The notes beneath the pieces were generated by a model, which saw only the letters and a list, made by a program, of their open reading frames with translations, had not been told where the DNA came from and ran no database searches. A stretch of DNA of 9,481 bases from Chloroflexota bacterium (lineage in GTDB: Bacteria > Chloroflexota > Anaerolineae > Aggregatilineales > UBA2796). This document shows positions 1-6,105 of the stretch, piece by piece. Every line of letters starts with the position of its first letter. Within the stretch, counting starts at the first letter, position 1. The stretch covers positions 1 to 9,481 of the forward strand of contig JAGHYP010000094.1 of NCBI GenBank assembly GCA_017743585.1. The letters are read 5' to 3'. The position numbers were made by a program, and so were the translations under genes.

Positions 1-501
1 TGTTGACGTGCCGCTTCTGGACTACGATACTGTATCCGATATGAGCGGCGCGTGGTGGCTGACGCCTCTGACTGCCTTGCGCTCGCGGATATGCTGGGCA
101 ATGAGTGCAAGGGCGCGTGCGTCGGTCTGGTCGGTTTTTTGGCTGCTGATGTGTGCTTGCCTGATCTTGCCGCTGATCTGGTGGTCTACGAGATACAGGC
201 GCGCTTGCGTCCTGCGCTGAATGGCGTTCGCTACTGGCACTAGGTAATGCCAGCCGGTCGGCTCGGCGACGATCACGGTGCCGGGTCGGCATAGGTTTGC
301 TAGGATGCGCTTCCAATTGGGCTGCGCTACGTAGTCAACGTACCACACTGGCTAGGTCGCGGGCGGTCCGGACGCTGGGATGCTGAGGTGGAATCCTGTG
401 CGGCTGATATCGAGGCCTGTGGCGTCTGCATATTTAGGTAGTGCCGTCATGGGTTGTACCTTATCTTCGGCTCTCTGGCGCTTCGTTCTGTAGTGTTTCA
501 T
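1..501 (-). pseudogene. IS110-family transposase (DEDD), N-terminal part, interrupted by two in-frame TAG codons
   Basis: IS110 transposases are RuvC-like DEDD recombinases, guided in characterised members by a bridge RNA. The likely start is ATG at 501-499, with a GAGG-type ribosome site just upstream. Counting from it, the first motif GLDIS gives Asp31, AEPTG gives Glu80, and KTDQTDA gives Asp124 and Asp127. The 49/44/3 spacing is close to that of the related Piv invertase. The frame never shifts, but it is broken by TAG at 352-354 (codon 50, between Asp31 and Glu80) and again by TAG at 22-24. After the second stop it stays open to the window edge. Each TAG is one change from CAG or TGG, so decay by point mutation is the simplest reading. 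TAG also ends the DUF6391 and ABC permease genes here, so it is an ordinary stop in this genome. The C-terminal Tnp_20 half is outside the window. Confidence 0.8.
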
Positions 502-625
502 GATCGTCCATCCTCTCAGAATCTGTGAGTAGTCGTGCCGCGATTGAGTGAGCAAGTTTCTGACGATCTGGGATTGAGATTGAAGCGAGAGAGTGGGATC
601 ACGTAATCTGCGGGGCGCTTGGTGG
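502..625 (-). ncRNA. Candidate IS110 bridge RNA / transposase leader
   Basis: This is the non-coding stretch between a minus-strand promoter and the transposase start. In IS110-group elements the bridge RNA is transcribed from the non-coding end upstream of the recombinase gene, and at about 120 nt this region is of plausible size. Half of a perfect 10-bp inverted repeat (586-595 with 648-657) falls inside it. I did not identify target- or donor-binding loops, so the call rests on position, promoter and length. If the element belongs to the IS1111 group, the RNA would be at the other end instead. Confidence 0.3.
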
Positions 626-657
626 CGCAATTATAACCGCGTGCTTTCACTCTCTCG
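586..657. repeat. 10-bp perfect inverted repeat in IS110 leader
   Basis: CGAGAGAGTG at 586-595 is the exact reverse complement of CACTCTCTCG at 648-657, with 52 bases between. In RNA it could close a long stem-loop. In DNA it could be a protein site near the element's end. The 52-base interior contains the minus-strand -10 box. Confidence 0.6.
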
Positions 658-658
658 A
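630..658 (-). promoter_or_regulatory. Minus-strand sigma70-like promoter inside the IS110 leader
   Basis: Read on the minus strand there is a perfect -10 TATAAT (635 to 630) and a -35 TCGAGA (658 to 653, four of six consensus matches), separated by 17 nt. Transcription would begin near 623 and run through the leader into the transposase. The -35 lies within one arm of the inverted repeat. Confidence 0.45.
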
Positions 659-659
659 T

Positions 660-688
660 TGAACATAAGGATATGAACATAAGGATAT
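660..688. repeat. Tandem 14-bp direct repeat, two copies
   Basis: The unit GAACATAAGGATAT occurs exactly twice, at 661-674 and 675-688, and the 14-bp periodicity extends one base left to 660. It lies between the IS110 leader and the promoter of the next gene, so it probably marks or abuts the element/host junction. It could be a replication-slippage duplication or a binding site array of two. Confidence 0.85.
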
Positions 689-704
689 CAAGATGCGCTA
701 TAAT
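674..704 (+). promoter_or_regulatory. Putative promoter for the gene starting at 754
   Basis: A perfect -10 TATAAT is at 699-704. The best -35 is TGAACA at 674-679 (weak), 19 bp upstream and overlapping the second copy of the tandem repeat. Transcription would start near 711, leaving a leader of roughly 43 nt. The -10 is clear; the -35 is uncertain. Confidence 0.5.
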
Positions 705-753
705 GCCCGGCCGTTCTGCACCACACACAGCCTGATGCGGGAAAAGGCAACAC

Positions 754-1848
754 ATGCTGAGCGTTACGGCCGCTGACGATCTGACCATTCGGTATGACTC
801 TGCGCGTTGGTATCTCTACAACGGGCGCGGCGAGTCGGGATTGCCGATTGTCTCGGCTGCGCCCGGCGGCATGACGTATACACCTGCCTTTGCGACGGCG
901 CGCCGTCTGCCTGAGAGCGGCTTCCTGACCACGGATCAGATCGCGCTGGTCGCCTTGGGCTACGCCGCCGAAGATTCGGCGTGGCATCTGGGCGTGCTGC
1001 TGACGCCTGAAGCGGCGCTCGGGCGCGGCAGCCGTTGGTGCGGCTTGGCGCGCTGGCGCGCGGATGCGGCGGCCGCTGCTGAGCCGGCGGCGCGCGCGCT
1101 CGCCGCGCTGTGGGAAAAGCCTTTCAAGCTGATCCCGCCTGAGTCCGCGGCGCCGGCGCCGCCCAGCGCCGCGCCTGAGCCGAGCGCGCCCGACTTGCTG
1201 TTGGCGCCGTTGCCGATTCGCGCCAGCGAGTGGTTCTTCAGCGCGCGCGAGGGCGCGTACGTCCTGCGCCGCGGCAAGGAGTGGCGGCGCGGCTTGCTGG
1301 CGCGGATGCTCTTCTTCAGCCTGCTCGCGCCGCTCTTCGCCGTCCTCTCAATCGGCGCGCTGAGCACGCCCTTTGCGCCCGTCAGCCCTGCATGGCTGCC
1401 CTACGCAGGTCTGGGCATCGCCGCGCTGCTGACAGGGCTTGTCTTTTGGCAATGGCGCGCCCTCAGGCAAGAGACATGCGTCGTGATCGATCTGCGCAAT
1501 CAGCTTGTGCGCTTGACCAATCCGAGCGGCTCGCGCGTGCGCTTCCAATTTCCGTATGAGAGCGCCGAATACGTGCTGATCAGCCATGTGGTCAATCGGC
1601 GCAAGCCCGCCGATCGGGCGTCGCGCCTCCAGAAAGTCTGGCTGGAAGTTTGGCTGCACATCTACGCAGGGCGGCGCGGGTTCATCCTGCTGGCGCACAT
1701 GAGCGACGTGGAAGGGCGCGCCGCCGAGGGCGTCGCCTTCCATCAGAAGCGTCCGCTGCACCTCGGCGAGCTGGATTCGCCCGCGCATCACATCGGTGGC
1801 TGGATCGCGCGCGAGCTGGACGTGCCTGCCTACGTCGAAGAGCGCTGA
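754..1848 (+). CDS. Uncharacterised two-helix membrane protein
   Basis: I do not recognise this 364-residue protein. The ATG is chosen because AAGG lies 6 nt upstream of it (744-747) and no better start is seen. An N-terminal region (1 to about 125) has an aromatic, somewhat repetitive character with no known motif. A Pro/Ala-rich linker follows (about 128-155). Two hydrophobic segments at about 183-204 and 215-235 are joined by a short loop and should form a membrane hairpin. The C-terminal part (about 240-364) is hydrophilic and contains strands of a possible small beta domain, with basic stretches after the second helix that suggest it is cytoplasmic. No signal peptide is seen. It has its own promoter and stands about 100 bp before the NERD-helicase, in the same direction. 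The GC-rich third positions and lack of stops support a real gene. Function is unknown. Confidence 0.8.
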   Translation: MLSVTAADDLTIRYDSARWYLYNGRGESGLPIVSAAPGGMTYTPAFATARRLPESGFLTTDQIALVALGYAAEDSAWHLGVLLTPEAALGRGSRWCGLARWRADAAAAAEPAARALAALWEKPFKLIPPESAAPAPPSAAPEPSAPDLLLAPLPIRASEWFFSAREGAYVLRRGKEWRRGLLARMLFFSLLAPLFAVLSIGALSTPFAPVSPAWLPYAGLGIAALLTGLVFWQWRALRQETCVVIDLRNQLVRLTNPSGSRVRFQFPYESAEYVLISHVVNRRKPADRASRLQKVWLEVWLHIYAGRRGFILLAHMSDVEGRAAEGVAFHQKRPLHLGELDSPAHHIGGWIARELDVPAYVEER

Positions 1849-1951
1849 GACCGCAAGACCTCGGCAAATAGTTGCCCTCCAGCAGAAAGTGTGTTAAAAA
1901 GCGGTTCATCAGCGCTTCGAGACGAATTGCCTATCTATCTCTGTCTGTACC
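1849..1951 (+). promoter_or_regulatory. Intergenic spacer with weak promoter candidate before the NERD-helicase
   Basis: The best candidate is TTGCCC at 1872-1877 with TAAAAA at 1895-1900, spaced 17 bp. It is weak at the -10. No Shine-Dalgarno sequence precedes the ATG at 1952, so initiation may be coupled, weak or close to leaderless. No convincing terminator hairpin follows the upstream gene. Confidence 0.25.
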
Positions 1952-3955
1952 ATGAAACCTACTTTCGGCGAGCGCAGCGTCAGCAGGCTTCTGGGGCAAC
2001 TTCCAAATCGCAGGCATTTCTTCTGGCGCGCCCAGCCGCGCCTGAACCATCCACGGCTGACGCACCTTCAGCCTGATTTCATCGTCGTCGGCGCGTATCT
2101 CGGCGTGGTGGTGCTTGAGATCAAAGATTGGGTTGAGGTGCTCGAAGCGGATCAAGAGAGGATGCGCATACGGCGGCGCGATGGCACAGTGCTGGAGCAG
2201 GAGAATCCCGTGCGCGTGGCGCAGGATTACTGCTTCGCGCTGATGGATATGCTCAAAGTGCGCGCCGAGTTGCTCGTCCAGAGCGGCAGGCTGCGCGGCA
2301 AGCTGACGTTTCCCGTCGGCTATGCCGTCATCTTCTCGAATTTGCCGCAGCAGGTGCTTCAGCAGGGGATTGAGGTGAACGTCTGGCGCGCAGGGGAGGT
2401 GTTCGGCGCCGAGGCGCTCAAATCGCCCGAGGCGCTTGAAAACGCGCTCACCAGCGTGCGCCTGCCGTTCTCGATCAGGCACCCGATCACGCAGTCGGCG
2501 CTTGACGTGATTCGCGGCGTGATCGATCCGCGCTTGATCATCAAAGATAGCCAGAATCGAGATGTCGGCACGCTCTCGTTTCCGCAAGAAGCGGTCATCG
2601 TTGAGCAGTCGAAGAGCCTTGCGCAGCAGGCGCAACTCCTGCCAGACGGCGCGCCCAGCGCTGCAGCCAGCGCGCCCGAGGCAGAACTGCAGCCTGAGCT
2701 GGAAGTGCGCTTGATTCGCGGCGTGGCGGGCAGCGGCAAGACGCTGGTCTTGGTCGAGCGCGCGCGTCGCCTGAGCGAACGCTATCCCGATCGGCGCATC
2801 TTGGTCGTCACTTTCAACAAAAATCTCGCCAACGCGCTGCGCGAGCAACTGGCTGGGGCGACAGTTGAAGTGCAGCACTTCCACAAGCTCTGCTACGATA
2901 TCATCGGCGATCCGAACTATCGCTCGCACTCTGCTGCGCAAGTCGCGCAGTGGCTGGAGCGTCATGAATCAGCGGCGCTGAGGGCGCTGAATCTGCCCGC
3001 CGATTTTGTGGCGGCGGAGCTTGAGTATCGCAAAGAGCTATTTTTGTGGGATAACAGCGCTTATTTAAAGGTTGAGCGCAAGGGGCGCGAGCGCCCGCTC
3101 AACGCGCAGGCGCGCGAGATCGTCAACGGCATTTTCGAGCGCTACTGCGCCTTCCAGCGCACAGCCCAATTCTGGGATTGGGCGGATATGCCGCATAAGG
3201 CGCTTGAGGTGCTTCAAAACGGTCATGCGTTGCGCCACAGCTACGACGCAGTGCTGATTGACGAAGCGCAAGACTTCGCGCCTTCGTGGATCGCGGTCAT
3301 CAAGGCGTTGCTCAAGCCGCGCGGCTATCTGTTCATGTGTGAGGATCCATCGCAGAGCATCTTCCGCCTGCACTCGTGGCAAGAGCGCGGGATCAGCGTG
3401 CAAGGGCGCACGCGCCTGCTGACCGTGCCGTATCGCTCCACGCGCGCTATCTCTGAAGTGGCACATCGGCTTTTGGCGGACGATCCGTTCGTGCAAGATC
3501 GCGTCACCCCTGACCTGCGCACGTACGATCTACCGCAAGGGCAGCCGCCGGTCTTGTTCAAGTGCGCCTCAGAGCAAGAAGAGGTCGCTTGCGTCCGTCA
3601 AGCCGTCCAGCGCCTGATTGAGCAAGGCATCCCGCCTAAGGAAATCGCCATTCTCGTGAAGTACAAGGCGCAAAAAGAGTTCTACACTGCGCTGCAGGAC
3701 GTGCGCGTGATGGAGTTCCTGACCATGAAAGGCTTGGAATTCCGCGCCGTGATCGTGCCGCACCTGCAGACCGCCTTTGAAGGCGTTGATGAGGCTGCGC
3801 TGAGCAAAGCGAAGCGCTTGTTGTTCACGGCGATGACGCGCGCGCGCGAGCAGCTCTATCTGACGTTCTCAGGCGAGTTGCCTGCGCCGCTGACCGCGCT
3901 GGGATTGACGCCGCAGCCATACGCCGCAGGCGCGGTCAGCGAAAGCGCGGCATGA
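1952..3955 (+). CDS. NERD nuclease-domain / superfamily 1 (UvrD-like) helicase fusion
   Basis: The 667-residue protein joins an N-terminal NERD (nuclease-related) domain to an SF1 helicase core, and presumably acts on DNA in the cytoplasm. In the NERD part (about 1-165), Glu7, Asp42 and the E56-I-K58 pair match the endonuclease-like E...D...ExK pattern. A variable linker (about 225-248) follows. The helicase part has Walker A GVAGSGKT ending at Thr264 (Lys263), Walker B DEAQD at 437-441, a YRSTR motif at 494-498, a motif V-like stretch MKGLEF, and motif VI TAMTRAR at 626-632 with its arginines. It is compact for the UvrD/Rep group, so the accessory 1B/2B domains must be small or absent. ATG 1952 is the first good start of the long frame and gives the usual NERD beginning, although no ribosome site is visible. 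Family assignment is firm. A role in repair or phage defence is inference; no companion defence gene is nearby. Confidence 0.9.
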   Translation: MKPTFGERSVSRLLGQLPNRRHFFWRAQPRLNHPRLTHLQPDFIVVGAYLGVVVLEIKDWVEVLEADQERMRIRRRDGTVLEQENPVRVAQDYCFALMDMLKVRAELLVQSGRLRGKLTFPVGYAVIFSNLPQQVLQQGIEVNVWRAGEVFGAEALKSPEALENALTSVRLPFSIRHPITQSALDVIRGVIDPRLIIKDSQNRDVGTLSFPQEAVIVEQSKSLAQQAQLLPDGAPSAAASAPEAELQPELEVRLIRGVAGSGKTLVLVERARRLSERYPDRRILVVTFNKNLANALREQLAGATVEVQHFHKLCYDIIGDPNYRSHSAAQVAQWLERHESAALRALNLPADFVAAELEYRKELFLWDNSAYLKVERKGRERPLNAQAREIVNGIFERYCAFQRTAQFWDWADMPHKALEVLQNGHALRHSYDAVLIDEAQDFAPSWIAVIKALLKPRGYLFMCEDPSQSIFRLHSWQERGISVQGRTRLLTVPYRSTRAISEVAHRLLADDPFVQDRVTPDLRTYDLPQGQPPVLFKCASEQEEVACVRQAVQRLIEQGIPPKEIAILVKYKAQKEFYTALQDVRVMEFLTMKGLEFRAVIVPHLQTAFEGVDEAALSKAKRLLFTAMTRAREQLYLTFSGELPAPLTALGLTPQPYAAGAVSESAA

Positions 3956-4140
3956 CGGGGCGTCTGAATCGGCTGATCGGCGCAACGGCGCGCAACGAAT
4001 CGGCGCTGAGCGGCAGAGCGAGACTCAAAGTGACGAGTGCCGAGCGCGACTGGGCTCTCTCAAGCGCTGGAGCGGCTCGGCCGCGCCAGGTGCAACGCGC
4101 ACAGGGCGCGCGCATGGACAGCATCCTCGCTCGGGCGTAG
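3952..4140 (+). CDS. Doubtful small ORF overlapping the helicase stop (ATGA)
   Basis: A 62-codon frame starts at ATG 3952, which overlaps the helicase TGA as ATGA, and ends at TAG 4138-4140. The overlap is the arrangement typical of translationally coupled genes, and the first codons match local GC-rich usage. The product is basic, Ala/Arg-rich and has no motif I know. It fills most of the gap before the convergent holA gene. In DNA this GC-rich, open frames of this length arise easily by chance, so I keep it only as a candidate. Confidence 0.22.
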   Translation: MTGRLNRLIGATARNESALSGRARLKVTSAERDWALSSAGAARPRQVQRAQGARMDSILARA

Positions 4141-4154
4141 GCTGAGGCAGGCGC

Positions 4155-5264
4155 TCAAACCTGACTCGCCAAGCCTGAAGCCAGCAGGTCGAGCGCCAGC
4201 ACGTCAGCGACCTTGCCGACCTTGATGTTGTAATCCACTTCCAGCAAATGGCGGTAAATGCGCTCCAACGCGCGCATCGAGAAGCGCCGCGCTTGTTCGC
4301 GCAGCTTGTTCAAGGTGAATTCGGGGAGCATCCTCAGGTCTTCGACTTGGCGCAGCGCGGCCTCGCACGAGGGATCGTCGAGCGCTTCGCGCAATTGGAT
4401 CAGCAGGCGGAATTGGCGGTTGATCATGGCGAGGATGCCCAGCGGCGACTCGCCGAAGCGCTCGATGCTGCGGTGCATCAAGGTCAGCGCCGTCTTCGAG
4501 TCGCCCTTGCCGAGCGCCTCGACGATCTCGAAGATGCTGCTCTCTGGCACGTATTGCGTCAGCGCAGCGATATCTTGCTCTGTGATCGGACGCGAGCCGC
4601 CGACGTATGTCGCCAGCTTGGCGCACTCGTTATCCAGCGCGTACAAATCCTGCCCCACCAGCTGGATCAGGAGGCTGACGGCGCGCCGCTCGATGCTGCC
4701 GCCGTACCGCTCAACGCGCTTGACGACCCACGCGCTCAGCCACGCGCTATCCCACTTCGGACGATCCGAGCGCGACTTCGGATCGAGCTTGACGGAGAAG
4801 CGCTTCACCAAGCCGCGCGAGTCTTCTTGCTTGGCGAATTTCAAGACAGGATGCGTCTCGTGCAGCGCGCCCGGCTCGGCGAAGATCAGGCGCGCTGTAT
4901 CGGGCAAAGTCGGCAGCGCCTTCAAAAGCGCCTCAAGAGCGGCTTGTGCAGCGGCGCTCTGCTGCTCGTCGGGCTGGTGCGCTGTTTCGGCGCTGCTTTT
5001 GCCCTTGCCGCGCTTCGCCTTCGGCGCGAGGTGCGTCAACATGCCTTCTACAATCACTAGGCGGCGATCCGATAAGAACGGCACCATCTGCGCCGTGCTG
5101 ATGACCTCAGCCACGCTCGCCGTCGTGCCGTCAAAGGTGCTGATGTTCAGGTCGCCTGTGCTGTCGGCTTCCGCCATGCGCGCGCGGATAGCCCGCAGCT
5201 CGGCGCGCAGCTCGAACTGATTATCGCCGTGGAAAATGTAGAAAACAGGCGCTTTTTTGCTCAC
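4155..5264 (-). CDS. holA: DNA polymerase III subunit delta
   Basis: The delta subunit is the wrench of the clamp loader: it opens the beta sliding clamp so that it can be loaded on primed DNA. The 369-residue product has the expected opening (YIFHGDN near residues 9-15), the AAA+-fold N-terminal region with a VIVEG strand, a charged low-complexity insert at about 82-108, the middle helical domain (YGGSIERRAV, DLYALDNECAKLA) and the C-terminal collar domain with the typical ESSIFEIVEAL and MINRQFRLL stretches. Length is normal for the family (about 330-370). As in other delta subunits, I see no intact Walker A. The start is GTG at 5264-5262, only 4 nt after the stop of the upstream DUF6391 gene. 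No Shine-Dalgarno is evident, so translation is probably coupled. Confidence 0.93.
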   Translation of the reverse strand: MSKKAPVFYIFHGDNQFELRAELRAIRARMAEADSTGDLNISTFDGTTASVAEVISTAQMVPFLSDRRLVIVEGMLTHLAPKAKRGKGKSSAETAHQPDEQQSAAAQAALEALLKALPTLPDTARLIFAEPGALHETHPVLKFAKQEDSRGLVKRFSVKLDPKSRSDRPKWDSAWLSAWVVKRVERYGGSIERRAVSLLIQLVGQDLYALDNECAKLATYVGGSRPITEQDIAALTQYVPESSIFEIVEALGKGDSKTALTLMHRSIERFGESPLGILAMINRQFRLLIQLREALDDPSCEAALRQVEDLRMLPEFTLNKLREQARRFSMRALERIYRHLLEVDYNIKVGKVADVLALDLLASGLASQV

Positions 5265-5268
5265 AGTG

Positions 5269-5820
5269 CTAGGATGAGCGCGTCTGGACGCGGTGGAAGA
5301 CGATTTTGCGGCCGCGGATGCCGCGTCCCTCGTGGCGCGTGATGCTCAGGACTTGCAGGTCGCTTGGATCGCCGAGCGTGGTGAAATGCTCTTGGAGCTG
5401 CAAGCCGAGCGGGCGCGAGAAGATGATGGCGATGATTGAGAGCAGGATCACGCTCGGCAGACGGCTGAGGTATTGCAGCGCGCCGCGCCGCACGCCGATG
5501 CTGCCCGCCAGCGCCGCCAAGCTGACCAGCACGCCCGTCGTCAGCAGCGACGTGCCGCAATTCGGATGGATGGCGAGCTTGCGCTCGCCGTTGCGCATAC
5601 GGCGCAGCGCCTCCTCCACTGCGCGCTGCACCTGCTCAGTGGTCAGGTCGCCCATCAGCCAGAACCCGTCCGCGTCCGAGCGGCCAGCGACCGATAGATT
5701 CGGGACGTACTGCGCCAGCACGTGAACGGTCGCGTGCTCCAAGCCGTGGTTGCGCCGCACGCGCCGCACATATGGACTCTCCAAAAGCGGTCGCGCTGCC
5801 TTTGCGAGTGCCTCCAGCAT
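5269..5820 (-). CDS. DUF6391-family membrane protein
   Basis: This 183-residue protein matches what I know as DUF6391, a family of unknown function from Chloroflexota and cyanobacteria; I give the name from memory of its motifs. An N-terminal HGLEHATVH segment (His25, Glu28, His29, His33) contains an HxxEH pattern, and HPNCGT at 85-90 adds another His and Cys88. Two hydrophobic segments, about 92-110 and 120-140, should span the membrane. The C-terminus is basic and soluble. The ATG at 5820-5818 is preceded by AGGTG at a suitable distance. It lies just upstream of holA with a 4-nt gap, so the two are very likely co-transcribed. The His/Glu/Cys set could bind a metal, but this is inference. 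The function is unknown. Confidence 0.78.
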   Translation of the reverse strand: MLEALAKAARPLLESPYVRRVRRNHGLEHATVHVLAQYVPNLSVAGRSDADGFWLMGDLTTEQVQRAVEEALRRMRNGERKLAIHPNCGTSLLTTGVLVSLAALAGSIGVRRGALQYLSRLPSVILLSIIAIIFSRPLGLQLQEHFTTLGDPSDLQVLSITRHEGRGIRGRKIVFHRVQTRSS

Positions 5821-5940
5821 GGCTCTTCACCTTTTTGGGCAGAGTTTATCAGCGGCAAGGGCGGCGCGCAAGCCGATCCGCGGGACGCTCAAGCCTTTCT
5901 GAATTCGCCCTGACTTCCGTCGGTCTCATCAGATTTTCAC

Positions 5941-5970
5941 TTGGCATTGCCGTACTGCCATTGATAGAAT
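5941..5970 (+). promoter_or_regulatory. Sigma70-type promoter for rpsA
   Basis: TTGGCA at 5941-5946 (five of six consensus matches) and TAGAAT at 5965-5970 (five of six) are separated by 18 bp. Transcription would begin near 5977, giving a leader of about 130 nt before the rpsA start, long enough to carry regulatory structure. Confidence 0.6.
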
Positions 5971-6015
5971 CTAGGTAAGCATGAGCATAATGGTGGGTCG
6001 TGGGAGCGCATACTC

Positions 6016-6036
6016 GTGTAGCAACGTCTGCTACAC
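6016..6036 (+). promoter_or_regulatory. Perfect 8-bp hairpin in rpsA leader
   Basis: GTGTAGCA at 6016-6023 pairs exactly with TGCTACAC at 6029-6036 around a 5-nt loop (ACGTC). There is no following U-tract, so it is not a simple terminator. It could be an RNA regulatory element or a dyad operator. Its right arm overlaps the left arm of an alternative hairpin (6033-6041 with 6057-6065). Confidence 0.5.
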
Positions 6037-6070
6037 CACGTTTACACTGCGTTTCCACGTTGTGTACCTC

Positions 6071-6090
6071 GCTGAGGGCGATCTCTCAGC
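6071..6090 (+). promoter_or_regulatory. Hairpin directly upstream of the rpsA ribosome binding site
   Basis: GCTGAG at 6071-6076 pairs with CTCAGC at 6085-6090, and a G-U and a G-C pair extend it inward to a 4-nt loop (8 bp in all). The AAGGCGG ribosome-binding candidate (6091-6097) begins at the very next base, 8 nt before ATG 6106. The stem is therefore well placed to influence initiation, as in autoregulated ribosomal protein leaders. Confidence 0.45.
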
Positions 6091-6105
6091 AAGGCGGTCA
6101 GAGGT

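Larger units (their letters stand above)
1..688 (-). mobile_element. IS110-family insertion sequence, 5' (left) part, cut by window edge
   Basis: The stretch holds the upstream leader and first 160 or so codons of an IS110-type DEDD transposase read on the minus strand. The rest of the element lies beyond base 1. The boundary with host DNA is not certain: IS110 elements usually lack terminal inverted repeats and target duplications, so nothing marks the end directly. I place it near 688 because a 14-bp tandem repeat ends there and an outward promoter for the next gene follows. By eye the region is less GC-rich than the genes to its right, which fits acquired DNA. The element's identity is well supported by the transposase; the right boundary is an estimate. 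Confidence 0.7.
5821..6105. other. Divergent intergenic region between the DUF6391-holA unit and rpsA
   Basis: This 285-bp region separates two leftward genes from rightward rpsA. It holds the ribosome site of the DUF6391 gene (just above 5820), a clear rightward promoter at 5941-5970 and a structured 130-nt rpsA leader. A leftward promoter should exist; the best I see is TAAACT (5848 to 5843, minus strand) with TTGCGC about 17 bp upstream, which is weak. No tRNA or other RNA gene is visible. Confidence 0.6.

Noticed and set aside
8..243. Plus-strand frames across the first 240 bases
   Set aside because: They are antisense to the transposase, which carries the DEDD motifs on the minus strand.
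502..630. Upstream extension of the transposase frame to 630
   Set aside because: Homology to IS110 begins only near GLDIS. ATG 501 has a ribosome site, and the region above it holds a promoter and an inverted repeat, so it is better read as a non-coding leader.
960..1791. Minus-strand frames opposite the 754 gene
   Set aside because: They have skewed, low-complexity Ala/Arg composition with no motifs. The plus frame has promoter, ribosome site and membrane segments.
1931..2965. 344-codon minus-strand frame opposite the helicase
   Set aside because: It is an antisense shadow of the NERD-helicase, low in recognisable motifs; the plus frame has every helicase motif.
3956..4154. Transcription terminator between the helicase and holA
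   Set aside because: Several GC-rich self-complementary words are present, but none forms a strong stem followed by a T-run on either strand.
4248..5220. Two long plus-strand frames opposite holA
   Set aside because: Both are antisense to a confidently identified holA gene and give no recognisable protein.
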